A stretch of DNA of 64,000 nt from Rapana venosa (Eukaryota; Mollusca; Gastropoda; Neogastropoda; Muricidae), in NCBI GenBank assembly GCA_028751875.1, contig CM054167.1, forward strand, positions 18,357,604-18,421,603, given 5' to 3'. The notes beneath the pieces were generated by a model that was not told where the DNA came from, did not search any database, and saw only the letters and a program-made list of their open reading frames with translations. Within the stretch, counting starts at the first letter, position 1; the number at the start of each line of letters is the position of its first letter. Shown here piece by piece: positions 50,364 through 60,269 of the stretch. Position numbers and translations under genes: made by a program.

Positions 50364-50444
50364 TGTGACCTCCAAAAAGGCATCCAACAGATGGACTTAC
50401 ACATCTTGGGGTACAGAACAGGCTAAAACCTTGCAGGTTGACAC

Positions 50445-50593
50445 CTGCTGTTCCGCTTTTCTTTTCGGAAAAGGAGGCCATTGTTTGTGTGCCAGGGGAG
50501 AACGGATGACAAAATGTACCCAACTGCATAGACATGGGGACTGGATGTAAAAGAAAAAAAGCACACAAGTACTTATTCCATTATCCTCGAAAG
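50445..50593 (+). mobile_element. SINE B 3' half with B tail
   Basis: CTGTTCCGCTTTTC, GAGGCCATTGTTTGTGTGCC, ATGGGGACTGGATGTAAAAG and CTTATTCCATTATCCTCGA. Confidence 0.65.
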
Positions 50594-50894
50594 AAAACTT
50601 TTTGTTCGTTTGTTTGTTGTTGTTGTTTAAAGAAAAGACTAAATAAAAAATACATAAAAATACAGACAAAGATGTGACTGGCCCTAGATGAGAGTGGTTG
50701 GAGAATGCATACATGTTGGTGGCCTATGTTCTAGACCAGGCCACAGGCATTGATGATAATGACGAATACGATGAATGACAAACACAAAAAAAGAGGCTGT
50801 TAGTTTAGCTCTTTACAAACTTATCCTGCATGCAGAATCTTTTTATGCTGGCAGGCATCTTGGATAGGAGGAAGGATTTGTTATCTTTGTATCA

Positions 50895-51090
50895 TAATAA
50901 TAATAAGTGGAACTTATATAGCGCTGTATCTTGCAAAGACAAATCAAAGCGCATGCATTCAACCTAATCTGACACAGTCATGCAATCAATGATAAATAAT
51001 CAAAAGTTTAAACAAACAGATATTTACAAACATGGTGCGCTGCAGACAAAATCTATGAAATAAAATTTCAATGGTCAAATGTTTTTCAAT
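50895..51090 (-). mobile_element. L2-type LINE 3' UTR piece
   Basis: (TAA)n, GTGGAACTTATATAGCGCTG, TATCTTGCAAAGACAAATCA and AAACAGATATTTACAAACAT, then CGCTGCAGAC. It is collinear with 41465-41640. Confidence 0.7.
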
Positions 51091-51164
51091 CCACCTCAAA
51101 GCTCTAGCTGGGGAATGAAAAAACTCACCCCAAAATTCTGAAATCATTTCCCACGCCTGATAAT

Positions 51165-52185
51165 TTATCGCCCAAAAGATAGTCATACCTTCCATAAAGT
51201 AATTAACTAAAGAATGTGGTGCTAATAATTTATCCCCCCAAAGATAGTCATATCTTCCATAAAGTAATTAACTAAAGAATGTGGTGCTAATAATTTATCC
51301 CCCAAAGATAGTCATCAAGTAATTAACTAAAGAATGTGGTGCTAATAATTTATCCCCCAAAATAGTCATATCTTCCATAAAGTAATTAACTAAAGAATGT
51401 GGTGTTAATAACTTATCCCCCAAAACATAGTCATATCTTCCATAAAGTAATTAGCTAAAGAATGTGGTGCTAATAATTTATCCCATAAAGATAGTCATAT
51501 CTTCCATCAAGTAATTAACTAAAGAATGTGGTGCTAATAATTTATCCCATAAAGATAGTCATATCTTCCATAAAGTAATTAACTAAAGAATGTGGTGCTA
51601 ATAATTTATCCCCCCAAATAGTCATATCTTCCATCAAGTAATTAACTAGAGAATGTGGTGCTAATAATTTATCCCATAAAGATAGTCATATCTTCCATCA
51701 AGTAATTAACTAGAGAATGTGGTGCTAATAATTTATCCCATAAAGATAGTCATATCTTCCATAAAGTAATTAACTAAAGAATGTGGTGCTAATAATTTAT
51801 CCCCCAAAAGATAGTCATATCTTCCATAAAGTAATTAACTAAAGAATGTGGTGCTAATAGTTTTTCCCCCAAAAGATAGTCATATCTCCCATCAAGTAAT
51901 TAACTAGAGAATGTGGTGCTGATAATTTATCCCCCAAAAGATAGTCATATCTTCCATAAAGTAATGAACTAAATAATGTGGTGCTAATAATTTTTCCCCC
52001 AAAAGATAGTCATATCTTCCATAAAGTAATTAACTAAAGAATGTGGTGCTAATAATTTATCCCCCAAAAGATAGTCATATCTTCCATCAAGTAATTAATT
52101 AGAGAATGTGGTGCTGATAATTTATCCCCCAAAAGATAGTCATATCTTCCATAAAGTAATTAACTAAAGAATGTGGTTTCACATA
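51165..52185. repeat. 64/65-bp tandem repeat, about 16 units
   Basis: Each unit reads ATAGTCATATCTTCCATAAA, GTAATTAACTAAAGAATGTG and GTGCTAATAATTTATCCC, then 2-6 C/A bases. Units differ mainly in the C/A run and in CATAAAG versus CATCAAG. One unit (about 51300) lacks TATCTTCC. It is AT-rich with no coding frame. Confidence 0.92.
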
Positions 52186-52389
52186 TATTTCATTTCTTAG
52201 TAATCAACAAACTGGTGGAAAAATTGGAGGACAGGCATACTTTTAGCTGAGCATGACCAAAAAAAAAAAAATTACTTGAATTTTATAGACTTCTAGCTCT
52301 ATCTTTATATCAAACAGCTGGATGTATGTGAGTACATTTGCTTAGGATCTTTCACAAACACAATACAAAACTGTCTTCACCTGTATTGT

Positions 52390-52830
52390 TCCCCTGTGGC
52401 GATTCCAGGGGTCCGTCACTATAAATAGCATCCCCACCTTCTGGAAATTCTGTCCTGGGAATCCCCTCTTTTCTATCCCTCTCTTTGTTTCTGCCTTGTT
52501 CCTTTTCTTCCTGTCACCTCCTCCTCATTCATTTTCTGCTTTCTTGGACCATTCTCCTGCCTTTTTTCCAGAAAGACTTGAAAAATGACTATTATCTCCC
52601 ATGCTTAAGTCGGGTACGCTGGGCCTGACTTGTCAGGCGCTTAACGGCAGTGCAACGCATTTTCGTTTGTATGAAAGACAATCTTTGCTGTTTGAGCATT
52701 TGATGATGATGATGATGATGATGATGAAGAAGAAGAAGAAGAAGAAAGAAGGAAGAAGACAAAGAAGAAGACGAAGAAAGAAGAAGAAGAAGAAGAAGAA
52801 AGAAGAAGGAAGAAGAAGAAGAAGAAGACT
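52390..52830 (+). mobile_element. Family D element with (GAT)n-(GAA)n tail
   Basis: ACTATAAATAGCATCCCCAC, CCAGAAAGACTTG, GGGCCTGACTTGTCAGGCGC, AACGGCAGTGCAACGCATTT and TGCTGTTTGAGCATTTGAT, then about 130 bases of GAT/GAA units. Confidence 0.75.
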
Positions 52831-53180
52831 TTCATTGTGAAAACTAAGAATTAAAAAAACTAACAAAATAACACCCCCCACCAACACAAAAAACCACACA
52901 CACACACACTAATGCCTTGCCTCACTTTCAAGGCAAAAAAAAAGGTTCAAAACATTTTCCCCTTTTCCTTTTTTTGCTGAAATCTTTGGCTGTGCTTAAT
53001 TTCTGAAAATGCTGCGGCTGTTCTCGATTCTCAAAATCTGACGGTTTTTCAAAAAAAAACTATTCCCAAAAGTAACAAGGGCGTTACATATTTTACAAGT
53101 CTTGACTTTTTGATGGTGGGGAAAAAAATGGAGTTCTTCTGCTTCACTTTGAAACTTCTGTTTCTTTGTTTGTTTAGTTT

Positions 53181-53290
53181 TTTGTTCCTTGGCTACAACT
53201 CCCAAGATTTACAAATGGTAAGATTTTGCGATTTTTGCATATGCGACCGTTTTTATAACTCCTTAAGGTAGCCGCATTCCAACTTCGAAG
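53181..53290 (-). mobile_element. SINE A tail
   Basis: The reversed tail has GAAGTTGGAATGCGGCTACC, then the TTAAGG and TGTAGCCAAGGAAC parts. It lies about 100 bases from the 33-bp array. Confidence 0.6.
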
Positions 53291-53394
53291 TTACAGATGT
53301 TAGATGTTACAGTTCCTTCATCTTCAACTCTGCCCATCTTTTACCACTTTTACAAATATTTCTTTGGCACATCATGTGCCATTATCCCTAGGGC

Positions 53395-53645
53395 AGATCT
53401 TGTGCTGTTTCTTTGCTTTTATCGAGCAGATCTTGTGCCATTTCTTTGCTTTTAAATCGAGCAGATCTTGTGCCATTTCTTTGCTGTTATCGAGCAGAAC
53501 TTGTGCCATTTCTTTGCTTTTATCAAGCAGATCTTGTGCCATTTCTTTGCTTTTATCGAGCAGATCTTGTGCCATTTCTTTGCTTTTATTTAGCAGATTT
53601 TGTGCCATTTCTTTGCTTTTATCGAGCAGATCTTGTGCCAGTACT
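53395..53645 (-). repeat. 33-bp minisatellite related to the coding 27-bp array
   Basis: Units read TTTATCGAGCAGATCTTGTG then CCATTTCTTTGCT on the plus strand. The minus strand translates as MAQDLLDKSKE units (11 residues) over about seven copies with one frame slip. It lies beyond the stop codons of the large 3' exon. Confidence 0.85.
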
Positions 53646-53709
53646 TGGTGTTATCTGGAACATCTTGTGCTAATTGTCTTGCAGATTTTTTTTTTTTTTT
53701 ACAATGTCA

Positions 53710-54108
53710 TTATCCTAAAAAATCTAGTGCCCCTTCTGTACCTTCAAGATCTGATGCCTTTTCTTTATCCACAACGCTTGAAGTCATGTCTCTGCCATCA
53801 TCCTGTGGATTGCGTGCTGGTTCTTCATCCTGAGGATGTGGCGCCGTTTCATTATCCTGAAGATCCTGTGCCATTCCATCACCTTGAGGATATTGTGCCA
53901 TTTTATCATCTTGAAGATCCAGTGCTATGTTGTTATCCTGAAGATCCTGTGCCATTCCATCAGCTTGAAGATCCTGTGCCCTTCCATCACCCTGAAGATC
54001 CTGTGCCTTTTCATCATCCTGAAGATTTTGTGACACACCTTCAAATTGAAGACAGTGTACCATGTCATAATCCCGAAGACCTTGCGCCATTCCATTATCC
54101 TGGAAATT
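53710..54108 (-). CDS. Continuation of the 9-residue repeat in the shifted frame
   Basis: After the 1-base deletion near 54100-54115 this frame carries about eleven more units (GMAQGLRDY, GVSQNLQDD, GMAQDLQDN and others). It then leaves the repeat with SSVVDKEKASDLEGTEG and ends ALDFLG, TAA. If the deletion is an assembly error or a private allele, this is the true C-terminus of the large exon. Confidence 0.5.
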   Translation of the reverse strand, partial: NFQDNGMAQGLRDYDMVHCLQFEGVSQNLQDDEKAQDLQGDGRAQDLQADGMAQDLQDNNIALDLQDDKMAQYPQGDGMAQDLQDNETAPHPQDEEPARNPQDDGRDMTSSVVDKEKASDLEGTEGALDFLG

Positions 54109-54440
54109 TGTGCCACTTCTGTCAGCTGAAGACCCTGTGCCATTTCATCACCCTGAAGACCCTGTGCTATTGCTCCATCTTGAAGATCCTGTTCCATTTC
54201 ATGATCTTGAAGATCCTGTGCCATTTCATGATCTTGAAGATCCTGTGCCATTTCATCATCTTGAAGATCCTGTGCCATTTCATAATCTTGAAGACCCTGT
54301 GCTACTGCTTCATCTTGAAGATCCTGTGCCATTCCATCATCTTGAAGACCCTGTGCTACTGTTCCATCTTGAAGATCCCGTGCCATTTCATTATCTTGAA
54401 GATCCTGTGCCATTCCATCCTCTTGACCCTGCTCTGTGGC
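53850..54440 (-). repeat. 27-bp coding minisatellite
   Basis: About 22-23 units with a minus-strand translation of MAQDLQDxE type. M/V, D/G and the last two positions vary while AQ-LQ is mostly kept. A 1-base deletion at about 54100-54115 shifts the frame. Confidence 0.9.
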
Positions 54441-56753
54441 TTTGGTGTTCTGCTCTTCAAGCTCAGGATTCCTGTCTTTGCGGTGAGGACCTGCTGTCGT
54501 TTCACTGTCATCTTCCTGAAAAAGGGTCTTGTTTTCTCCATGATGACGACTTGCTTCATCCGTATGACAAGAATCCTCCGAGCGGTCTTGAACTTTGTCG
54601 CACCTATTCTGAAGCCTGTTCTCACTTTGGTCAAAAACTTGCGTCTCTTCACTGTCTTCATGCTGTGTGTCTGCTGCAAGTTCTCCAGTCTCTGAAGGCA
54701 AAGGATCAGTTTTGATATTTGGGGCTGGCACAACGTCTCTCCTTCCTACCGAATGTACGCTATCATCTCTTCGTGTTGGTGTGCTAGTGCTGATCTGCGG
54801 CCGTACATTTGTACTGTGGGTGTCTACCTCGAGTAGTTCATTAGCACCAACAATGCGGCTGTCATGGAGTGCCTGTGAATCGTCGTCTGCTTTTTCCTCT
54901 GAATCTGCTGCCAGAACACTTTCAGAATTTTCAAACTGGGCATTTTCGGATCCTGGCTTTTGGATAAAAAGACTGTCATTTTCCGATGAAATATCTTGGA
55001 CTGAGTTCTGAATCTGTTCTGACGCTGTTTCTGACGAAGCAAAAGAAACCGAGTTTTCCGGTCCATTAGACTGTGTTTGGTCGGCCGTCCATGACTGGGG
55101 TGATGCATCTGCCTCTGAAAGCACAGGACGATCGTTGTCACTGTCAAGGTCTGCTGTCTGTGTTTCAGTGAAATCCAAATTCCCACCAGCGCTTGCACCC
55201 TCTGGATCAGAATGTCCCAAATCTGAAGTTTTAAGGCCTACTGGCGTAGCTTCTGACTGTGCATCCTTAACATGTCTTTCTTCCTCTCTTGTCGATGGAG
55301 TTGATGAGTGCTGTCTACTAGCACTCTTCTTCTCCTCCACTTCTGATGCCTTAGACCCGACAGGGTTTGCGGCCGAGTGACTAGATGTTTGCCTGTCTGG
55401 TTTGGACAGACTTTTGCCTGTGTGAGAGGCTTGTAAGGATGTCGTCTTTGTGGTAGTGCTCTGTGCTTTCAGTGTTGGTCTGGATGTTGAAGACTGCCCT
55501 GAGGGGGGCTGGCTTCCTCCTTTGGGCAGTCTGGCTGAAGGAGGTTTTGCCCGAGTCCCTGTGCTGGCTGCAGCAGGTCTGGCAGTTTTCAGACTGGAGG
55601 CCTGGTTCGCTCTTTGAGTGGTCCTTGATGTCTCTACCCGAGGTCCCGAACCCTCTCTCCTGGATGTGACACTTCCACTGACGCCAGGAGACAAGGACTT
55701 CACACCCGAATGTGTAGCACCACTGGCGTGTTTACTGCTCGATTTACTGAGAAGGCCGCTCCTCTGATTCCAGCCCTGAGCAGAAGTTTTGGCTGACGTG
55801 CCTTTAGCTGAAGCTGAGGAAGGCCTGGACGCCAGTGGCTGCGATTCCTTCTGTCTGGGTGCTGAAGATCCCGTGGCCACGGTCATGCCTTCACTCGTTC
55901 TGCCTGCTCCTCCTGCTGGTCTTGTGCTTCTGGCAGTCACAGCGTTCCTGGAGCTGGATGTCTTCGCCGAGTCTGCTCTGGCACTAGCTGATGAAGGTGT
56001 TCCTTTGGCTTCTTGAGCTGCTTGAGTGACCAAGGATGCTGAGGCGGACTGGGGCCTCGAGGCTGCTGCTCTTGACCGGCAAGCGGTCTTTGCCCCCGCG
56101 GGTGCCACAGCTGCAGACTGAGGTCTGGACCCAGCGGAAGATGGCTCTGCTGCCTTGACTCCCCGCGCTGGCTGTGTGACTGATGACGCAGCTCTTCCCT
56201 GACTTCTGGTGGACGTCACTGACGCCGAGTGCGGCCTGGAACCAGACAGTGAAGATGCTGCTGCTTTTGTTGCTGATGCTGCTGATGTTGCTGCTGCTGT
56301 ACCGCTTCTCTGAGCTGAAGACGCGGGCAGACCTTTCCCCTGACTTGGGGCTGAGGCTGGACCAGGAGCTCCTGAAGACGCTTTCTTCTGCTTGGCAGTC
56401 CCCTGGGAGACAGGCGCAGAACCCTTCCCACTTCCCGACCTCCAAGACGATGACGCTGACTCTGCGGTGTTTCTTTTCTTTGACGCTTCAGACTGTCTGA
56501 CGGTTGCCGGACTTTCCTTCTCCGCCTTTCTGCCCACAGTTTGGGATTTTCCTCCCGCTGGAAAGTTTCGGCTCTCGGAAGTTTTGGCGGGAGGTCTGTG
56601 TCTGGTGGGAGGTGGCTGTTTGGAAGAGTCGGAGAGAATCTTCCTGGTCTGAGCGAGGGAAGGGAAGAGGTCGGGGTTGGTCTCGCACAGCATGGTGACC
56701 GTGTGCACAATGTTGTCTTGAAGAACCTTAGCCGACTTCTGTGCCACTCGACT
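53925..56753 (-). CDS. 3' exon of an unrecognised low-complexity protein with a 9-residue repeat tail
   Basis: The acceptor TTTTTTCCAG at 56754 opens a 942-codon frame. The first ~46 residues look like folded protein (QKSAKVLQDNIVHTVTMLCE, NPDLFPSLAQTRKIL). About residues 47-430 are S/T/A/P- and K/R-rich, with SRPQSA-like runs. About 480-770 are acidic and S/D/E-rich. From about 777 it is a tandem 9-mer of the type MAQDLQDxE. Near residue 882 one base is missing, and the frame drifts into a nonsense end that stops at 53925. In the other frame the same repeat runs on to a stop at 53710. Upstream exons on this strand were not found; a (GT)n-rich intron follows the acceptor. The basic low-complexity region would suit a cytoskeleton- or chromatin-binding role, but that is a guess. 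Confidence 0.65.
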   Translation of the reverse strand, partial: SRVAQKSAKVLQDNIVHTVTMLCETNPDLFPSLAQTRKILSDSSKQPPPTRHRPPAKTSESRNFPAGGKSQTVGRKAEKESPATVRQSEASKKRNTAESASSSWRSGSGKGSAPVSQGTAKQKKASSGAPGPASAPSQGKGLPASSAQRSGTAAATSAASATKAAASSLSGSRPHSASVTSTRSQGRAASSVTQPARGVKAAEPSSAGSRPQSAAVAPAGAKTACRSRAAASRPQSASASLVTQAAQEAKGTPSSASARADSAKTSSSRNAVTARSTRPAGGAGRTSEGMTVATGSSAPRQKESQPLASRPSSASAKGTSAKTSAQGWNQRSGLLSKSSSKHASGATHSGVKSLSPGVSGSVTSRREGSGPRVETSRTTQRANQASSLKTARPAAASTGTRAKPPSARLPKGGSQPPSGQSSTSRPTLKAQSTTTKTTSLQASHTGKSLSKPDRQTSSHSAANPVGSKASEVEEKKSASRQHSSTPSTREEERHVKDAQSEATPVGLKTSDLGHSDPEGASAGGNLDFTETQTADLDSDNDRPVLSEADASPQSWTADQTQSNGPENSVSFASSETASEQIQNSVQDISSENDSLFIQKPGSENAQFENSESVLAADSEEKADDDSQALHDSRIVGANELLEVDTHSTNVRPQISTSTPTRRDDSVHSVGRRDVVPAPNIKTDPLPSETGELAADTQHEDSEETQVFDQSENRLQNRCDKVQDRSEDSCHTDEASRHHGENKTLFQEDDSETTAGPHRKDRNPELEEQNTKATEQGQEDGMAQDLQDNEMARDLQDGTVAQGLQDDGMAQDLQDEAVAQGLQDYEMAQDLQDDEMAQDLQDHEMAQDLQDHEMEQDLQDGAIAQGLQGDEMAQGLQLTEVAQISRIMEWRKVFGIMTWYTVFNLKVCHKIFRMMKRHRIFRVMEGHRIFKLMEWHRIFRITT

Positions 56754-56794
56754 CTGGAAAAAACAAAACAACCCCCCCAAAAAACCATAAGGGG

Positions 56795-56803
56795 ATAAAA
56801 AGG

Positions 56804-56853
<50 letters not shown>

Positions 56854-57060
56854 ATGTGCATGTAACTTTTGTCAGTGTGGTTCATAATACATGTGTGTGT
56901 GTGTAGGGTGTGTGTGTGTGTGTGCATGTACATGTGCTCTGTGTATGTGCTTGTGTGTTTGTGTGTGTAAGCGTATATTTCTTCATAAATGTAAGTGTGT
57001 ATATTTATTGAGTGCATGTATGCTTTTGTGAGCATGTGTGTGTGTGTGTGTGTGTGCACA
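56795..57060. repeat. (GT)n tracts upstream of the large 3' exon
   Basis: Several GT runs lie in the intron directly before the 56754 acceptor. Frames through them (THTHTHT) are not protein. Confidence 0.9.
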
Positions 57061-57700
57061 TGTACTTGTGCTCTGCATGTGCCTGCCTGTGTATGCATGT
57101 GTGAGCATGCATGCGAGAGCATGTATGAGTGTGTCTAAAAGTACATGCATTTGAGCGTATATGTATGTAGTTATGCATTAGTGAGGGTTCATGCCTAGAG
57201 AGGTGCACGTATGTGTGTGTGTGCACGGTGACACACAGGGAGCATATTTGTAGCGCAGGACATTCATTTATCTGCCCACTTTTCAAAACTACAGTGGAAT
57301 TTCATTAACTGGGCTTTATCACAGTTCTTGATTAAACCATTGACGCTGGGGGCAACGGCAAAGTGAGAGGCTGTATGACCAGTGGCTTTCCCACTCATGC
57401 AATTCCACTTTACAGCTTAGTCTTTAGTGATCGACTATGACTCTCTGACTAGGAGGCTTGACTCGCACAGTCCTTATGTGCTGCAGCCCTGGGGGCTAGT
57501 TGGCCTTTGGAGAACATCTCCAATGCTGACTGTCCTTATGTCCACTTGGCTGAGAGAGTGGGGGTGTACTGTGGGCAAGGCATCTCCACTATAATCAAAT
57601 TTCTGCTTAATTTCCAAAACAGCAGCTGCCTCCTCTGCTGTTTTGGAGGTCATCGTCGGACATGACGGACAAACATACATTTCATATGGGACGGTTGAAT
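57060..57700. other. Presumed intron or intergenic sequence
   Basis: A 68-codon minus frame at 57474-57680 (TAEEAAAVLEIKQKFDYSGD) looks protein-like, but no splice site fits, so it is not called. The rest shows nothing. Confidence 0.3.
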
Positions 57701-57763
57701 GTTGGTATGTTGCTTTGCAAGATTCAGCGCTATATAAATTCCGTACATTATTGTTATTATTAT
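57700..57763 (+). mobile_element. L2-type LINE tail
   Basis: TTGCTTTGCAAGATTCAGCG, CTATATAAATTCCGTACATT then (TTA)n. Confidence 0.7.
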
Positions 57764-57809
57764 GTTAAAACTGTGATTTGTGTTTGTTTTGATACTTAAT
57801 ATCTTGTCT

Positions 57810-58095
57810 TCCCTGTAGGGATGCCAGTGTGGGAGTGAACAGCATCCGCCATCTTTTGGAAATTCTGTGCTAGGAATTCCCTCTTGTCTATCCCTCTCTT
57901 TGTTTCTGCCTTGTTCCTTTTCTTCCCGTCACCACTTTTTTGGGTCTACTTTCTGCCTTCTTGATTCGTAAAAGATAACAGTTCTCTCCCACACCAAAGT
58001 TGGATGTGCTGGGCCTGACTTGTCCGGCACTTAACGCATTTTCGCTCACATGACAGACAATAACAGTTGCTGTCTGAGTGTTCAGTGAAGAATAA
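57810..58095 (+). mobile_element. Family D element with 9-bp target duplication
   Basis: ATCTTGTCT occurs at 57801-57809 and 58096-58104. The element reads GTAGGGATGCCAGTGTGG, GAACAGCATCCGCC, GAAATTCTGTGCTAGGAATT, GCTGGGCCTGACTTGTCCGG and TTGCTGTCTGAGTGTTCAG. The oligo-T/AGAAAGACTT part is shortened. Confidence 0.75.
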
Positions 58096-58263
58096 ATCTT
58101 GTCTATGAATATTACTGCACTGTAGCCACAATACATAATCTGATGTTAAATCTTTCAGAATAATGATTACTCTGTGTGTGTGTGTGTGTGCGCGCGTGCG
58201 TGCATGCATGCGTATGTGTGTGTGTGTGTGTGCATGTTTTTTTAAATTCTTTTTTTTTACATA

Positions 58264-58600
58264 TTCTTTTATATCGAGGATAATGGAATAAGTACTAATG
58301 TGCTTTTTACATCCAGTCCCCATGTGTATGCGGTTTTGTACATTTTGTCATCTGTTCCCACCGGCACACAATGGCCTACTCTTTTGAAAAGCGGAACAGG
58401 ATTTTAATGTGTGCGCAAGATGTTCTGCATGCGTTTGCACACGGGGCCTCAGTTTATAGTCTCATCCGAAGGACTTTTGACATTCAGTTCGATTTTTTTG
58501 GTCAAACTGGGAAGAAAGGGCGAGGCTGGGAATCGAACCCAGAACCTCACGGTTTACTTGTTGGCAGGCGAATGTCTTAACCATCCTGCCACCTTCCTTC
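58264..58600 (-). mobile_element. SINE B, head beta, B tail, nearly full length
   Basis: On the minus strand it starts GGCAGGATGGTTAAGACATT with B box GGTTCGATTCC. It has GAAGTCCTTCGGATGAGACT-type core and ends TTATTCCATTATCCTCGATA. Confidence 0.8.
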
Positions 58601-58689
58601 CTCTGTGTGTGTGTGTGTGTGTGTGCGCATGCGTGCGTGCATGTGTGTGTGTGTGCATGTGTATTATTATTATCCTTATTATTGTCATC

Positions 58690-58885
58690 ATTCTTCTTCT
58701 TTTATTTCAAGGACAATAGAACATGTGTTTTTCTACATCCATACCCCATGTGCATGTGATTTTGTAAATTTTGTCATCCATTCACACCCGCACAAATAGC
58801 CTACTCTTCTGAAAGGTGAAACTGGTTTTAACATGTGTGCACAATATTCTGCGTGCGTTCGCACATGGGACCTCGGTTTAAGGGG
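58690..58885 (-). mobile_element. SINE B core and tail, diverged
   Basis: TTATTTCAAGGACAATAGAA, TACATCCATACCCCATGTGC, AATATTCTGCGTGCGTTCGC and GGGACCTCGGTTTA. Confidence 0.6.
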
Positions 58886-58889
58886 ATTT

Positions 58890-59048
58890 TCCCCCCTGGA
58901 GTTAACATCAGTGCCATCTCCACTCCCCCCACAAGTCCTCTAGATAAGACTGGAAAAACAAAGTCCCCTGCGTGAAAGCATGTAGAACATCTTCTGCACG
59001 CATTAAAACCTGTTCCGCATTTCGGAAGAGTAGGCTACTGTATGCTAG
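58890..59048 (+). mobile_element. SINE B fragment, alpha-type body
   Basis: CTGGAGTTAACATCAGTGCC, CTCTAGATAAGACTGGAAAA, CATGTAGAACATCTTCTGCA and CCTGTTCCGCATTTCGGAAG. It faces the previous copy head to head. Confidence 0.6.
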
Positions 59049-59049
59049 A

Positions 59050-59360
59050 AGGAAGGTGGCAGGATGGGTAAGACGTTCGCCTGCCAACAAGTAAACCGTG
59101 AGTTTGTGGGTTCGATTCCCAGCCTCGCCCTTTCTTCCCAGTTTGACCAAAAAAAATCAAACTGAATGTCAAAGTCCTTCGGATGAGACTATAAGCCGAG
59201 GCCCCGTGTTTGAACGAATGCAGAACATCTTGCGCACACGTTAAAATCCTGTTCCGCTTTTCGGAAGAGTAGGCCATTGTGTGCCAGTGGAAACAGATGA
59301 CAAAATGTACAAAACCAAATACACATTATCCTTTATTCCATTATCCTTGATATAAAAGAA
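59050..59360 (+). mobile_element. SINE B, head beta, B tail, nearly full length
   Basis: GGCAGGATGGGTAAGACGTT, GTGGGTTCGATTCCCAGCCT, TCGGATGAGACTATAAGCCG, GCAGAACATCTTGCGCACAC and TTATTCCATTATCCTTGATA. Confidence 0.82.
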
Positions 59361-59451
59361 TAAAGAAATAAATACAAATAGCGGGAACAGATGACAAAAT
59401 CTACAAAACCACACGGGGACCAAATGTGCTTTTTCCTTATCCTCAAAATGA

Positions 59452-59770
59452 TGGGACGCTATAGCCGAGTGGTTAAGACCATTCGACTGCCATCCCGCAG
59501 GTCCATGAATTCATGGGTTTGACTCTTGGCAGTGTGTGGTGAAGTAAGGGTGGGGATTTATTTTATATAATAATCTCCCCATGTCCAGACCTGCCAGTGC
59601 CTGAACTCCCTTTTCAGAATATGCACATGCAGAAGATCAGATATATATATATATACACGTTGAAGATCCCGTAACTCATGCCAGCGTTTGATGGGTTACG
59701 AAAACCTGAACATACCCAGCATGCAACCTGTACAATGAGATGAGCTGCTCTGAAGTCCGAATGTGTTGGT
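59452..59770 (+). mobile_element. SINE A with tRNA-like head
   Basis: GACGCTATAGCCGAGTGGTT (A box), TCATGGGTTTGACTCTTGG (B box), GTCCAGACCTGCCAGTGCCT and GAAGATCCCGTAACTCATGC. The tail is diverged (CTGAAGTCCGAATGTG). Confidence 0.75.
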
Positions 59771-59894
59771 TGAGGCCAGAGGGCAGATCTCAAGTGTTTT
59801 TTTACAAGCACAGGAGAAAAACCAGGCACTGTGCACCTTGCCCAGGAAGGGAACACAGAGAAAAGAGAGATTAAATTATCCTAAAAATAAATCT

Positions 59895-59960
59895 ACACAC
59901 ACACACTTACACACACACTTACACACACACACACACTTACACACACACACACTTACACAA

Positions 59961-59991
<31 letters not shown>

Positions 59992-60000
59992 ACACACACT
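59895..60000. repeat. (CA)n with CACTTA units
   Basis: CACACACTTA-type units alternate with plain CA repeats. Confidence 0.9.
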
Positions 60001-60094
60001 TACACACCTTGGCCCCAGACAAAGAAGCAGCATGGGCAGGAACAAAGGAACACTCTGAAACAAAGAGCACATGATGCAAACAAAATACAGCATA

Positions 60095-60226
60095 CAATAA
60101 TGATAATGATAATAATAAATGAAATTTACACAGCGCTGTATCTTGCAAAGACAAATCAAAGCGCTTCCATTCAGCCTATTCTTACACAGTCATGCAACCA
60201 ATAATAATTAATAGCTTAAATCAAAC

Positions 60227-60235
<9 letters not shown>
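60095..60235 (-). mobile_element. L2-type LINE tail
   Basis: (TAA)n-like start, AATTTACACAGCGCTGTATC, TTGCAAAGACAAATCAAAGC and CAGTCATGCAACCAATAAT, followed by (CA)n. Confidence 0.7.

Positions 60236-60269
<34 letters not shown>

Noticed and set aside
51165..52185. CRISPR-like array
   Set aside because: The whole unit is repeated, with no unique spacers, in a eukaryotic context; it is a minisatellite.
53304..54695. 463-codon plus-strand frame and overlapping frames
   Set aside because: It is the antisense of the 27-bp and 33-bp arrays (HFIILKILC-type repeats). The minus strand has the better protein pattern and a splice acceptor.
57474..57680. 68-codon minus frame with TAEEAAAVLEIKQKFDYSGD
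   Set aside because: Protein-like composition, but no fitting splice sites and no link to the large exon at 56753; only noted.
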